Positions 14,524 to 23,537 of a stretch of 64,000 nucleotides of DNA are shown here, one piece after another. The translations under genes and the position numbers were made by a program. The DNA comes from Halalkalicoccus jeotgali B3 (lineage in GTDB: Archaea; Halobacteriota; Halobacteria; Halobacteriales; Halalkalicoccaceae), in NCBI RefSeq assembly GCF_000196895.1, contig NC_014297.1, positions 1,054,001 through 1,118,000 on the forward strand, given 5' to 3'. Below the pieces are notes generated by a model. It worked only from the letters and a program-made list of their open reading frames with translations. It did not search any database and was not told the DNA's origin. How positions within the stretch are numbered: position 1 is the stretch's first letter; each line of letters starts with the position of its first letter.

Positions 14524-15483
14524 ATGTCCCACCGGCACGACCCGACGCTCCCCGTCGAGGCGTTCGAGACGCCCGACGCGGGGTTCATGGCCGCCGCGGG
14601 GGCCTTCCTCGCGGCCGTCCTCGTCGCGGCGGTGCTGACCGTCGCGGCCGCGGTCGGCGCGTCGGTGGCGAGCGTCCTCGGAGGCGTCTCGACCGCGGCG
14701 ACCGTCGGCGTCATCGCCGGTGGCGTGGCGTCGAGTTTCGTCGCGGGCCTGCCCGAGCGCATCGGTCGGCGATCGCAACGGTTGGTCCTCCCGTTCGTTC
14801 CCGCCGTCGTTCTCGTCGGGATCGCCGCCATCGCGCTCGCGGTCCCCGCGATCCCGGCGCTGGTCGCCCTCGGTGCGGGTATCGGGGCGGGGCTGACGCT
14901 TCTCGGCGCGTTCGCGATCGCGACCATGTCGCGGACCCGCTATGCGCGCGCGATGACACCGGACGAGCCGACGGCGTCGGTCCTGTGGCTGAAGCCGAAC
15001 CAGGACCGCCGGTGGTTCGCACTCGGCGCGCTCTGGATCGCGGGCTACGCCGCGTTGATCGTGGCGACGGGCGAGTTCTCGGCCGGAAACACGATCCTCC
15101 ACGTCCTCGTGTGGGGTGTCTTCGCCCTCTACCGGGGACTCGAACTGCGTCTCCGACTCGGGAAGACCGGTCGGGACGGCCGACTGGCCCGGATTTTCGA
15201 TCCGGACCGCCTCCTCGATTTGACGGATCGGTGGCTGCCGGAACTGCGGGTTCACGAGGCCGGACTCGCGGTCGTCCGGCCGATGCAACGGCGTTTCGTT
15301 CCGTGGACGACCGTCGCCGACGTCCGTCTGACAGCCGAGGAACTCGTCATCGAACGCCCCCGCCGATTCGATCTGCGCTGTGACCGGACTACGATCGACG
15401 ACGCTGAACGCCTCTTCGATCGGATCGAATCCGCCCGGACGAACCGGGAGATCGCCGACGCATTGACGATTCGGAACGCTTGA
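14524..15483 (+). CDS. Membrane protein with C-terminal PH-like domain
   Basis: A 319-residue protein. Residues about 20-145 hold four hydrophobic segments rich in Ala, Val and Gly. Two more follow near 165-205 (WFALGALWIAGYAALIVATG). The C-terminal 80 residues look like a small bacterial PH (bPH2-like) domain: ELRVHEAGLAVV, RFVPWTTVADVRLTAEELVI. The start follows a likely promoter near 14505-14515. It is not assigned to a pathway. Confidence 0.65.
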   Translation: MSHRHDPTLPVEAFETPDAGFMAAAGAFLAAVLVAAVLTVAAAVGASVASVLGGVSTAATVGVIAGGVASSFVAGLPERIGRRSQRLVLPFVPAVVLVGIAAIALAVPAIPALVALGAGIGAGLTLLGAFAIATMSRTRYARAMTPDEPTASVLWLKPNQDRRWFALGALWIAGYAALIVATGEFSAGNTILHVLVWGVFALYRGLELRLRLGKTGRDGRLARIFDPDRLLDLTDRWLPELRVHEAGLAVVRPMQRRFVPWTTVADVRLTAEELVIERPRRFDLRCDRTTIDDAERLFDRIESARTNREIADALTIRNA

Positions 15484-15509
15484 TCCGCCGTCGCCGGAAC
15501 GAGGGCGTC

Positions 15510-15881
15510 TCAGTTCGATCGTTCGATCGACAGCTCCCGCGTTTCGACCCCCGCTTGGTCGGCCCGCTCGTTGGTCTCGATCAACCGGTCGAGCGCGGCT
15601 TCGAACTCGGCGTCGTTCATCTCGCCGGCGGCGTAGCGACGCTGGAGTGTCGTGACCGGATCGCGCTCGGATGGGTCGTCCTCGACGGTTCGACTGGAGT
15701 CGACCCGCTGGGTGAGATACCACGTCAGGAACACGCTGACGACGAGCAGCGCCGTAATGGCGACCGCGTAGATGGGATCGGCGAGCAACAGCGCCGCGAT
15801 GATGATGACGTCGGCGAGGACGAACTTAATGATGAAGATCTCCACGACGTCGTAGCTGCTTTCCGTACTGTCACGACCCAT
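15510..15881 (-). CDS. SHOCT-domain membrane protein
   Basis: A 123-residue protein with two transmembrane segments (about residues 14-52) and a short C-terminal SHOCT motif: LQRRYAAGEMNDAEFEAALDRL is the typical RYA.GEI...EFE pattern. Such proteins are widespread in haloarchaea and of unknown role. It is convergent with the upstream membrane protein gene. Confidence 0.8.
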   Translation of the reverse strand: MGRDSTESSYDVVEIFIIKFVLADVIIIAALLLADPIYAVAITALLVVSVFLTWYLTQRVDSSRTVEDDPSERDPVTTLQRRYAAGEMNDAEFEAALDRLIETNERADQAGVETRELSIERSN

Positions 15882-16030
15882 AGTTGATTCATCGGTTCGT
15901 CCGGCAAGAGTATAATGGACCGTGTGCCTGTCGGTTCCGGGTCGAGCGCTCGATCGGCGGTCCGATCGTTCGGAGACCGCTCAAACCGAGAGGAACAGGT
16001 TGATTACCCACGATTTCCTACGGCGGGGTA

Positions 16031-16960
16031 ATGGGACGAACCGCGGAGAAAGTACAGACACTCATCGAACAAAACCCCGAGATGGAACGCGCGATAGCGG
16101 TCGTGTTGCGCGAGTCCGAGGGCGACGGGGAGGTCGAGTGGGCGGACGTCCGCGAGGACATCACCAGCGGACAGTGGGGCCGATTGATCGAAAAGGGGAT
16201 CCTCGTCGACGGTCTCGAAGGGTTCGAGGTCAGTGACCGCGAGGAGGTCGCCTCGGTCGTCGACGCGGCCGGGACGGGAACGACTACCGCAAACGCGACT
16301 ACCACGAACTCGACGAGCGCGGACGACGACGAGGAGTCCAGCTGGTCGAAGTGGGACAAAATGGCCGCCGGCGGGGTCGCCCTGACCTTCCTCGGCTATG
16401 CGTGGGGCCCCGCCCGGGACGCCATCGGAGGGACGATGAACGTGGTTCTTGGCCCACTCAACGCCGCGTTGCCCTTTTATGCCGTCATCCTCGTCCTCGC
16501 GCTGGTGACGGGGCTGTACTCCTCGCTGTTGCAGTCGAACCTGATGGACACCTCGAAGATGAGCGAGTATCAGGGCAAGATGAAGGCCATTCAGGACAAA
16601 CGCGAGCGCGCAAAGGAGCGCGGCGACGACGAGGCCATGGAGCGCATCCAACAGGAGCAGATGGAGGCGATGGGCGAGCAGATGGGCATGCTCAAAGAGC
16701 AGTTCCGCCCGATGGTCTGGATCATGCTGCTTACCATCCCAGTGTTCCTGTGGATGTACTGGATGATCGGTGCACGGGGAGCCGAGGCACACCTCCAAGA
16801 GGTCGGCGGGATCGTGATGCCGCTTGCCGGCCAGGTGGGGTGGACCAGCGGCATCGTCGGCCCGATGCAGGCGTGGATCGTCTGGTACTTCGTCTGCTCG
16901 ATGGCGTTCACCCAGATCCTGCGCAAATCGCTCAACGTCAGCACGACGCCGACGGGCTAG
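16031..16960 (+). CDS. EMC3/TMCO1-like (DUF106) membrane insertase-family protein
   Basis: A 309-residue protein. The N-terminal 120 residues are soluble and acidic, with a Thr/Asn-rich linker. The membrane part contains a helix near residue 150 (FYAVILVLALVTGLYSSLL), a charged coiled segment (KMSEYQGKMKAIQDKRERAK) and two more helices. That arrangement is the archaeal DUF106 family, related to YidC/Oxa1, Get1 and EMC3, which insert proteins into membranes. Its location between adk and cmk is conserved in archaea. Confidence 0.85.
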   Translation: MGRTAEKVQTLIEQNPEMERAIAVVLRESEGDGEVEWADVREDITSGQWGRLIEKGILVDGLEGFEVSDREEVASVVDAAGTGTTTANATTTNSTSADDDEESSWSKWDKMAAGGVALTFLGYAWGPARDAIGGTMNVVLGPLNAALPFYAVILVLALVTGLYSSLLQSNLMDTSKMSEYQGKMKAIQDKRERAKERGDDEAMERIQQEQMEAMGEQMGMLKEQFRPMVWIMLLTIPVFLWMYWMIGARGAEAHLQEVGGIVMPLAGQVGWTSGIVGPMQAWIVWYFVCSMAFTQILRKSLNVSTTPTG

Positions 16961-17001
16961 CGGATAGAAACTTCTTTTAGCCTCTCCGGGCGAGAGTGGA
17001 T

Positions 17002-17580
17002 ATGTTACTCACGGTTTCGGGACCGCCGGGCAGCGGCAAGAGCACCGCCGCCGCCGGGCTCTCGGAGGCGCTCGACTACGAGCACGTAAGCGGTGGGGAC
17101 GTCTTTCGCGAACTCGCCGCCGAACGGGGGCTCTCGCTCTCGGAGTTCAACACGCTCGCAGAGGAGGACGACGCGATCGACCGGGACCTCGATCGACGGC
17201 TCCGGGAACTGGCCGCCGAGCGCGAGGACCTCGTGCTCGAATCCCGACTCGCGGGCTGGATGGCCGCCGAACACGCCGACCTCCGGCTGTGGCTTAACGC
17301 GCCGGTCGAGGTGCGGGCCGAGCGGATCGCAGAGCGAGAGGACAAGTCGGTCAAGCAGGCCAAATCCGAGACGTTGACGCGGGCCGAAAGCGAGGCCCGT
17401 CGCTACGAGGAGTACTACGGAATCGACATCTCGGACCTCTCGATCTACGATCTGGCGGTCAACACCGCCCGTTGGGGGCCCGCGGAGACGACCGACCTGC
17501 TGGTTACCGCCGCCGAACGCTACGACCCGACCGGCGACGAGGGGGCCTTCCCGGTAGCGGGCGTGCGCTACGAGTTCTGA
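17002..17580 (+). CDS. cmk: Cytidylate kinase (archaeal CMP kinase)
   Basis: A 192-residue kinase starting [20 protein letters not shown], with the P-loop GPPGSGKST, then [20 protein letters not shown] (CMP-binding) and [17 protein letters not shown]. It phosphorylates CMP/dCMP. A GTG two codons upstream is possible, but the ATG gives the usual archaeal start. The stop overlaps the cbf5 start by one base (TGATG), so they are probably cotranslated. Confidence 0.92.
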   Translation: MLLTVSGPPGSGKSTAAAGLSEALDYEHVSGGDVFRELAAERGLSLSEFNTLAEEDDAIDRDLDRRLRELAAEREDLVLESRLAGWMAAEHADLRLWLNAPVEVRAERIAEREDKSVKQAKSETLTRAESEARRYEEYYGIDISDLSIYDLAVNTARWGPAETTDLLVTAAERYDPTGDEGAFPVAGVRYEF

Positions 17581-18449
17581 TGGTTCGTGCCCCGCCAGAG
17601 GAGCGTGACCTCGGATCGCTCGTCGAGTTCGGCGTCGTCAACCTCGATAAGCCCCCCGGGCCCTCTGCCCACCAGGTGTCGGCGTGGGTCCGGGACCTGG
17701 TAGGCGTCGAGAAAGCCGCCCACGCCGGCACCCTCGACCCGAAGGTCACGGGCTGTCTGCCGGTCCTGACGGGCACGGCGACGCGGCTGGCCCCCGCGTT
17801 TCTGGAGGGCGAGAAGGAGTACGTTGCGGTGCTCGAACTCCACGGGCCGGCTCCCGCCGATATCGAGGCCGTGATCGGGGAGTTCGAGGGCGACCTCTAC
17901 CAGAAACCACCGCGGAAGAGCGCGGTCTCCCGGCGACTCCGCGTCCGGACCATCTACGAACTCGACCTCCTCGAAGTCCAGGAGCGAAAGGCGCTTTTGA
18001 AGATCCGCTGTGAGAGCGGAACCTACGTCAGGAAGCTCTGTCACGACCTCGGCCTCGCGCTCGGAACGGGCGCGCACATGGGTCACCTCCGGCGGACCGC
18101 GACTACCCCGTTCGACGACGCCTCGCTGTGTTCGCTGTACGACCTGGCCGACGCGATCGCGTTCGCCGAGGAGGGCGACGAGGCCCCCTTGCGGGACCTC
18201 CTCGAACCCGGTGAGCGGGCGCTCGCCCACCTGCCTCGGGTGACGGTCGCGCCGAGTGCGGCCCACGAGATTGCCCACGGCGCGCAGGTCTACGCCCCGG
18301 GCGTGATCGACGCCGAGGGCGACCCCGACGACGAGCCGCTCGTTGCCTGTTATACCCCCGAGGGCTCGGCGGTCTGTCTCGGCCGGCTCGTGGGCGATCC
18401 CGCCGCCGAGACGGGGCGGGTGGTTGCGCTCGAACGCGTGTTGGTCTAG
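17580..18449 (+). CDS. cbf5: tRNA/rRNA pseudouridine synthase Cbf5 (TruB family)
   Basis: A 289-residue protein with the catalytic aspartate in HAGTLDPKVTG (D53), a Lys-Pro loop (NLDKPPGPSAH) and a C-terminal PUA domain from about residue 210. In archaea it is the catalytic subunit of H/ACA box RNPs and also modifies U55 of tRNA. It is the last gene of the adk-EMC3-cmk-cbf5 run. Its TAG overlaps the stop of the convergent hydrolase gene by 4 nt (18446-18449). Confidence 0.92.
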   Translation: MVRAPPEERDLGSLVEFGVVNLDKPPGPSAHQVSAWVRDLVGVEKAAHAGTLDPKVTGCLPVLTGTATRLAPAFLEGEKEYVAVLELHGPAPADIEAVIGEFEGDLYQKPPRKSAVSRRLRVRTIYELDLLEVQERKALLKIRCESGTYVRKLCHDLGLALGTGAHMGHLRRTATTPFDDASLCSLYDLADAIAFAEEGDEAPLRDLLEPGERALAHLPRVTVAPSAAHEIAHGAQVYAPGVIDAEGDPDDEPLVACYTPEGSAVCLGRLVGDPAAETGRVVALERVLV

Positions 18450-19288
18450 TCGAGGAAGGCGATCACCCGTTCGGCGAACTCCTCGGGGCGCTCGCGGGGA
18501 ACCCAGTGGCCGGCGTCGGGGACGACCCAGCACTCGACACCCATCAGATCGGCGGCCCGAACCGACCAGCGCGGCGGGAACACCTCGTCCTCGCGCCCGT
18601 GGACGAACAGCGTCGGGGCGTCGATCTCCCCCAACCGGGACCGGTAATCGGTGCGAAACCCGCTTGAACTCACCTCGTGGCGGCGCCAACTCCGGTAGGC
18701 GCGTCCGGCGTCGGGGTGCTGGACGAGTTCGTAGACCGTCTCGACGAGTTCCGGGGGAAGGGACTCGGGATCGGTCACGATCCCCCCGAGACTCGCCCTC
18801 GTCAGGCGCCGACTCCGACGCAAGGCCGCCATGGAGAGGCGGTTCAGTGCCGGGAGCCGCGAGAGTGCGTAGGTGAGCCGGCCGTTGGGCAACTCCCGTC
18901 CGAGACCGTAGCTCGCGACGGGCACGAGCCGATCGACCCGCTCGGGCGAACGAAGCGCGAGGCCGAGCGCGACGCTTCCGCCGACCGACAGGCCCACGAA
19001 ACTCGCGCTGTCGATCCCGATCGCGTCGATGAACGACTCGATGACCGCGACGTGGCGCTCGGTGCTGTATGCGAGGTCGGGTCGGTCGCTGTCGCCGTAT
19101 CCCAGGAGATCGGGAACGACCACGCGAAAACGCTCCGCGAGCGGGGTGATGACCTCGCCCCACGAGAGGTGGGCGGCGTCGATCAGCCCGCCGTGCAACA
19201 GGACCACCGGCGGCCCCTCCGTGCCGGCCTGCAGATATCGGAGCCGGTAGTCGCCGGCGTTGACGTATCGTTCGTCGATCGCGCTCAT
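18446..19288 (-). CDS. Alpha/beta-fold hydrolase
   Basis: A 280-residue protein with the canonical layout: an oxyanion region HGGL (after PPVVLLHGG), nucleophile elbow GLSVGG (Ser at about residue 102), an acid in VHGREDEVFP and the catalytic histidine in DAGHWVPRE. It resembles esterase or haloperoxidase-like enzymes. The substrate is unknown. The start at 19288 (MSAIDERYVNAGDYRL) is preferred over much longer upstream extensions, which are antisense to the HTH-10 gene. Confidence 0.85.
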   Translation of the reverse strand: MSAIDERYVNAGDYRLRYLQAGTEGPPVVLLHGGLIDAAHLSWGEVITPLAERFRVVVPDLLGYGDSDRPDLAYSTERHVAVIESFIDAIGIDSASFVGLSVGGSVALGLALRSPERVDRLVPVASYGLGRELPNGRLTYALSRLPALNRLSMAALRRSRRLTRASLGGIVTDPESLPPELVETVYELVQHPDAGRAYRSWRRHEVSSSGFRTDYRSRLGEIDAPTLFVHGREDEVFPPRWSVRAADLMGVECWVVPDAGHWVPRERPEEFAERVIAFLD

Positions 19289-19414
19289 GCTCCCCGTTTT
19301 GCCGCCGGCGGGTAGTTCCTTTCGGCGCGCTCGGTCCCGGTTCGGAGACCCGGCTTGCAGGTTCGGCGTCGGCAGAGGAACAATCGTTATGTACTCCGGT
19401 GCGGAGACACACCC

Positions 19415-20146
19415 ATGATCGACCTCGCGATGGACATGGAGCAGTACGACTGCCCCTTTATCGACACGACGGACGATCACGGGGTCGCGTTCTCGGCGGT
19501 CCACTGGCATTTTGACACCGCGAGCGAGCGCCTCGAGACGCGCATGATCGTCGAGGCCGACTCCCATGTCGAACTCGAACGCGCGCTGGCGGCGCTCCGG
19601 GAGCACGACCGGCTCCACGAGTGCGATACGTTCATGAAACATGGCGATACGGGTCTCGTCCGGACGGTAATCGACCAGACCAACGCCATGCAAACGATCC
19701 GCGACAACGGCGGCTACATCACCGGCCCGTTTCACATCGAGGACGGCCGCGAGTGCTGGGAAGTGGGCTTCGACGACGAGGACGTCGCCGACGAGACGCT
19801 CTCGGATCTGGAACGCGAAAACGAGTTTTCGGTCACCGAGCGGGCGGCAGTTTCCCCCGAGGACCTGTTCGACGTGCTGCGAAACGCCGGGCCCGCCGCG
19901 GACCTGCTCTCGGCCTGTCGATCGCTCTCCGTGACCGAACGTGAGACGCTCTCGGTCGCGGTCGACCGGGGCTACTTCGAGACCCCGCGGGAGGAGACTC
20001 TCTCATCGCTCGGGACTCGGTTCGGGATCTCGGATACGGCGGTCTCGAACAACCTGCGCCGGGCCGAACGGAAACTCCTCGGGCGGGTCGTCGATACGGC
20101 GGCCGAACTCGACGATCACGATCGGGAAAACGATACCCTTAATTGA
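19415..20146 (+). CDS. HTH-10 family (bacterio-opsin activator-like) regulator
   Basis: A 243-residue protein. The N-terminal part is a sensor-like alpha/beta region (residues about 1-170, with AFSAVHWHFDTASERLETRM and FHIEDGRECWEVGF). The C-terminal 60 residues carry the Bat-type HTH: LSVTERETLSVAVDRGYFET, then SSLGTRFGISDTAVSNNLRR. The start at 19415 follows a short promoter gap. Such regulators control diverse haloarchaeal genes, and no target is evident here. Confidence 0.85.
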   Translation: MIDLAMDMEQYDCPFIDTTDDHGVAFSAVHWHFDTASERLETRMIVEADSHVELERALAALREHDRLHECDTFMKHGDTGLVRTVIDQTNAMQTIRDNGGYITGPFHIEDGRECWEVGFDDEDVADETLSDLERENEFSVTERAAVSPEDLFDVLRNAGPAADLLSACRSLSVTERETLSVAVDRGYFETPREETLSSLGTRFGISDTAVSNNLRRAERKLLGRVVDTAAELDDHDRENDTLN

Positions 20147-20169
20147 CCGACGGGCGTTGTCCGAGACAC

Positions 20170-20240
20170 GGGACCGTGGGGTAGTGGTATCCTCTGCGGA
20201 TGGGGTCCGTAGGACCTGAGTTCGACTCTCAGCGGTCCCA
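20170..20240 (+). tRNA. tRNA-Pro (anticodon GGG)
   Basis: Acceptor strands GGGACCG (20170-20176) and CGGTCCC (20233-20239) pair perfectly, with discriminator A at 20240. The D arm contains GGGGTAGTGGTAT. The anticodon stem TGCGG/CCGTA encloses ATGGGGT, giving anticodon GGG. The T arm CTGAG-TTCGACT-CTCAG is complete. CCA is not encoded. There is no intron. Confidence 0.92.
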
Positions 20241-20338
20241 CTCTTCCGGCTGGAAACGGAACAGTCACGAGCGCTGCGCTCGCCCGGAAACACGAGGCAT
20301 ATACGTCGAGGCTCGGTAGTGTCTCAAACGAGTAGCGA

Positions 20339-20932
20339 ATGGGTTCGACAGTGATCGACTCGTTTATCGAAACCGAGTCACGAAACGCGATCGCGGCGTG
20401 GCTACTCGCCGGGTTCGTCCTCGCCGTCGCCGCGAGCAGTCTCTTGGTGGGGGATCTCCTCTGGGCCGGGTTCGCGGCGTTCGTCTGCGTCCTCGCGGTG
20501 CTTCCGGCCGTCGCGTTTCGGAGCGGGCGGGTGACCCCGCCGTGGGAGGTGCTCGCGCTCGCCTCCGGACCGCTGGTCGTGCGAACGTTCGGGCCGGGCG
20601 GCGTCGGGGAGTTCGCGACCTACCTCTCGGTGGCGGCGATCGCGCTGTTGGTCGCGGTCGAGCTCAACGCGTTCACCCCCGTCAGGATGACCTCCGGGTT
20701 CGCGGTCGCGTTCGTCGTCATCGCGACGATGGCGACGGCGGGCGCGTGGGCCGTGGTCCGCTGGATCGCCGACCTCTATCTGGCGACCGGTTTTCTGGGC
20801 AGCGAGGAGGCGCTCATGTGGGAGTTCGTCGCCTCGACGGCCGCCGGGATCGTTGCCGGGATCGTCTTCGAGTTGTACTTCCGGCGGTACTCCCGGGCGC
20901 TCGAACGGCCGCTGGCCGGTGAAACGCCGTGA
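20339..20932 (+). CDS. Haloarchaeal multi-pass membrane protein
   Basis: A 197-residue protein with about six hydrophobic segments (for example AWLLAGFVLAVAASSLLVG and IALLVAVELNAF) and a short basic cytosolic tail (FRRYSRALERP). It is 4 nt into the next gene, which has a related transmembrane layout, so both probably act together. The function is not known. Confidence 0.7.
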   Translation: MGSTVIDSFIETESRNAIAAWLLAGFVLAVAASSLLVGDLLWAGFAAFVCVLAVLPAVAFRSGRVTPPWEVLALASGPLVVRTFGPGGVGEFATYLSVAAIALLVAVELNAFTPVRMTSGFAVAFVVIATMATAGAWAVVRWIADLYLATGFLGSEEALMWEFVASTAAGIVAGIVFELYFRRYSRALERPLAGETP

Positions 20933-21582
20933 ACCTCCGCGATCGCGTCGGAATCTCTTCGCGGACACAGCGGTATCTCGTGTGGTTGATGGAGGTCGCC
21001 CTCGTCGGGATGTTCTTCATCGGGCTCGAACGGGGCGAGACCGGCATCGTCGTTAACACCGGCGTGGCGCTCGCCGTGACCCAGCTCCCCCCGCTGCTCG
21101 AACGCGAGTACGGCATCGCGATGGACGCGGGGTTGACCCTCTGGATCACCGCCGCCGTATTCCTACACGCGTTCGGGACCGTAGGGCTGCCCGGAAGCCC
21201 GCTCAGCCCGTATAAGTCGATCTGGTGGTGGGATCACCTGACTCACGGGCTGTCGTCCTCGGTCGTCGCCGCCGCCGGCTACGCCACCGCGCGCGCCCTC
21301 GAGATCCACAGCGACGACATTCACCTCCCCTCGCGGTTCATGTTCGTGTTCATCCTCCTGTTCGTCCTCGCGTTCGGCGTCTTCTGGGAGGTCCTTGAGT
21401 TCGCCATCGCAACGATCTCCCCGTCGCTCGGCCTCGGCACGGTCCTCACGCAGTACGGCCTCGAGGACACGATGCTGGATCTGGTGTTCGACACCGTCGG
21501 GGCGATCATCGTCGCCCTCTGGGGGACGTCGCACCTGAACGAGCTCGTCGGCTCGATCACGACCCGCCTCGAAAGCGGGTGA
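20929..21582 (+). CDS. YjdF/DUF2238-like membrane protein
   Basis: A 217-residue protein starting with GTG at 20929, overlapping the upstream gene by 4 nt. Family-like elements are WWWDHLTHGLSSS, GVFWEVLEFA and a closing DTMLDLVFDTVGAIIVA, as in DUF2238/YjdF proteins. About six transmembrane helices are seen. The His-Asp pair in the membrane-facing WDHLTHG motif is suggestive of metal or proton chemistry, but no activity is known. Confidence 0.75.
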   Translation: MNLRDRVGISSRTQRYLVWLMEVALVGMFFIGLERGETGIVVNTGVALAVTQLPPLLEREYGIAMDAGLTLWITAAVFLHAFGTVGLPGSPLSPYKSIWWWDHLTHGLSSSVVAAAGYATARALEIHSDDIHLPSRFMFVFILLFVLAFGVFWEVLEFAIATISPSLGLGTVLTQYGLEDTMLDLVFDTVGAIIVALWGTSHLNELVGSITTRLESG

Positions 21583-21638
21583 GCCACGCGAGAGCGAGCC
21601 ACGAACGACTTATATCCGTCAGGTGCGTTCGGGAGTCT

Positions 21639-22613
21639 ATGTTCGTCGGCCACGCGATGCTGGCGTTCGCCCTCGGTGCCGGGGGCGCGCGACTGGCCGG
21701 ACGCCGTCCCGAGCGGGCGCTTTCGATCGGCGTTCTCGCAGGGGCCTTCGCGACCGTCCCGGACGTCGATATGCTGTACGCGCTGTCGGGACTGGTCGGC
21801 GAAACGGGCGGCGTTGAGGGGTTCTGGAGCGCGAGCACGCTCGTCCACCGCGCCGCCACTCACTCGCTTCTCGTCGGCGTCGCAAGCGCCGTCGGGTTCT
21901 CGCTCTGTGCGGCCGGCCTCGCCTCGCTGCGACCGGGCGAGCGTCCCCTCGTGCGGGCGGCGGGTCCGCTCTCGGGACTCGCGATCCTGTTTGCCCTGCT
22001 CGCGGTCGCCGGGGCCGCGAGCGGCCCGCTCGGACTCGCGGTGATGGGGGCGTTCGTCCTCGCGGGGCTCGCGCTCACGGCGGCAGCCGTTCGGTTCGGC
22101 GGTCTCGGACCCGGCGTGGTCGGGGCGGCGGCGCTGGTCGGACTGGTGAGCCACCCGTTCGGGGACCTCCTGACCGGCGAGCCGCCGCTGTTTCTCTACC
22201 CGCTCGAAGCCCCGCTCGTCACCGAACGCGTCCTCTTGAGCCCGGATCCGACGCTTCACCTGCTGGGTGCGTTCGGCCTCGAACTGGCGACGATCTGGCT
22301 GGCCGCACTCGTCTACTGTCGGCTGACCGAGCGCTCGCTCCGGGGCCACGTCCACTGGCGGGCGGCGCTGGGCGTCGCCTACGTGGGTGGTGCGCTGGCG
22401 GTGCCCGCACCGACCGTCGACTCGGCCTACCGGTTCGTCTTCGGGGTCCTCGCGATCGGCGTCGTCGGCCCCGCGCCGCTGGCCCGGCGGATCTATCCCG
22501 CGACCCGGATCGCACAGTGGCGCCCGGACGGGGTTGCGACGCCGCTGCTCACCGGGCTGGCCGCGATCACGCTCGCGGGGCTGTCCTTTGCGGTCGGCTA
22601 CGCGCTGCTCTGA
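21639..22613 (+). CDS. YdjM/DUF457-type membrane-bound metal-dependent hydrolase
   Basis: A 324-residue protein beginning MFVGHAMLAFALGA, with a conserved HRAATHS motif (about residues 71-77) and D/H residues (SHPFGDLLTG) characteristic of the membrane-bound LexA-regulated hydrolase family (YdjM). About nine helices are predicted. The start at 21639 follows a TATA-like TTATATCC near 21610. The substrate is unknown. Confidence 0.78.
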   Translation: MFVGHAMLAFALGAGGARLAGRRPERALSIGVLAGAFATVPDVDMLYALSGLVGETGGVEGFWSASTLVHRAATHSLLVGVASAVGFSLCAAGLASLRPGERPLVRAAGPLSGLAILFALLAVAGAASGPLGLAVMGAFVLAGLALTAAAVRFGGLGPGVVGAAALVGLVSHPFGDLLTGEPPLFLYPLEAPLVTERVLLSPDPTLHLLGAFGLELATIWLAALVYCRLTERSLRGHVHWRAALGVAYVGGALAVPAPTVDSAYRFVFGVLAIGVVGPAPLARRIYPATRIAQWRPDGVATPLLTGLAAITLAGLSFAVGYALL

Positions 22614-22661
22614 GTGCCGTCTCACGGCGTTTATTTTCCGTCGGGACCTACTGCGCGACGG

Positions 22662-23537
22662 ATGACACCTCCCGCCCGCCCCTCGCGTCGAACCGTCCTC
22701 GCAACCGTCGGTGGAACTGCCGCTGCCGCGCTCTCCGGCTGTATCGGCGGCCGCGACGACACTCCCCCGACGGACGACGGCGAACCCACGGAAACCGAAC
22801 GAGAGACGTCCCTAATGATGGAGGGAACCGACTACGAGACGACCGTCCACGTCCTCACCGCGGGCGAGGGCCCCACGGGGATGGTCCTCGGGGGGGTTCA
22901 CGGCAACGAGGTCGGCGGGGTCGAGGCCGCCCACGTCGCCACCGAATACGAGCTTTCCGGTGGTCGACTGATCGTCATCCCCGAGACGAACGCGCCCGCC
23001 GTCGAGAAGGAGGGACGCACCGGACCCGACGGCGACCTGAACCGCCAGTTTCCCATCGGCGAGGAGCCCACGACGGAGATCGCACGCGGGCTCTGGGCCG
23101 AGATCGAGGCCTACGAACCGGACTGTCTGATCGACATGCACACTTCGCGGGGCATCCTCGGCGTCGACGAGGGCGCGGTCGGCCAGACGATCTTCCCCTC
23201 GCCTGCAGAGGGGACGAGCGTCGACGCCGAGGCAACGGCCCAGTACGTAAACGAGGAGGTCATCGCCGAGTTCCTCGAGGAGAACCCCGAGTACGCCTTC
23301 CGGGCGGCGCGCGTCGAGGAGGAGAACATCGACCAGAACGACGAGAGCCACCTGATGGCGGTGATGAAGGCGGGCGCGGACCTCGGAATCGAGGGCTGGA
23401 TCACCGAGGTCACCTACAGGGGCTTCGACCGCGACCAGCAGGCGTTTCTCCACGACCGGATCGCGACCCGGCTGCTCGCGGAAAACGGCCTCGACGTCGT
23501 GAGCCCGCTCGATGGCGAGTCGCTTCAGTCCCTATAG
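22662..23537 (+). CDS. Exported succinylglutamate desuccinylase/carboxypeptidase-like lipoprotein
   Basis: A 291-residue protein with a Tat signal (RRTVLATVGGTAAAALSGC), the cysteine at about residue 27 forming a lipobox. The mature part carries zinc-dependent M14/AstE-type motifs: GGVHGNEVGG (His, Glu), DLNRQFP and LIDMHTS (third ligand). It probably cleaves an acyl or peptide bond outside the cell. Its end overlaps the convergent oxidoreductase gene by 6 nt. Confidence 0.8.
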   Translation: MTPPARPSRRTVLATVGGTAAAALSGCIGGRDDTPPTDDGEPTETERETSLMMEGTDYETTVHVLTAGEGPTGMVLGGVHGNEVGGVEAAHVATEYELSGGRLIVIPETNAPAVEKEGRTGPDGDLNRQFPIGEEPTTEIARGLWAEIEAYEPDCLIDMHTSRGILGVDEGAVGQTIFPSPAEGTSVDAEATAQYVNEEVIAEFLEENPEYAFRAARVEEENIDQNDESHLMAVMKAGADLGIEGWITEVTYRGFDRDQQAFLHDRIATRLLAENGLDVVSPLDGESLQSL

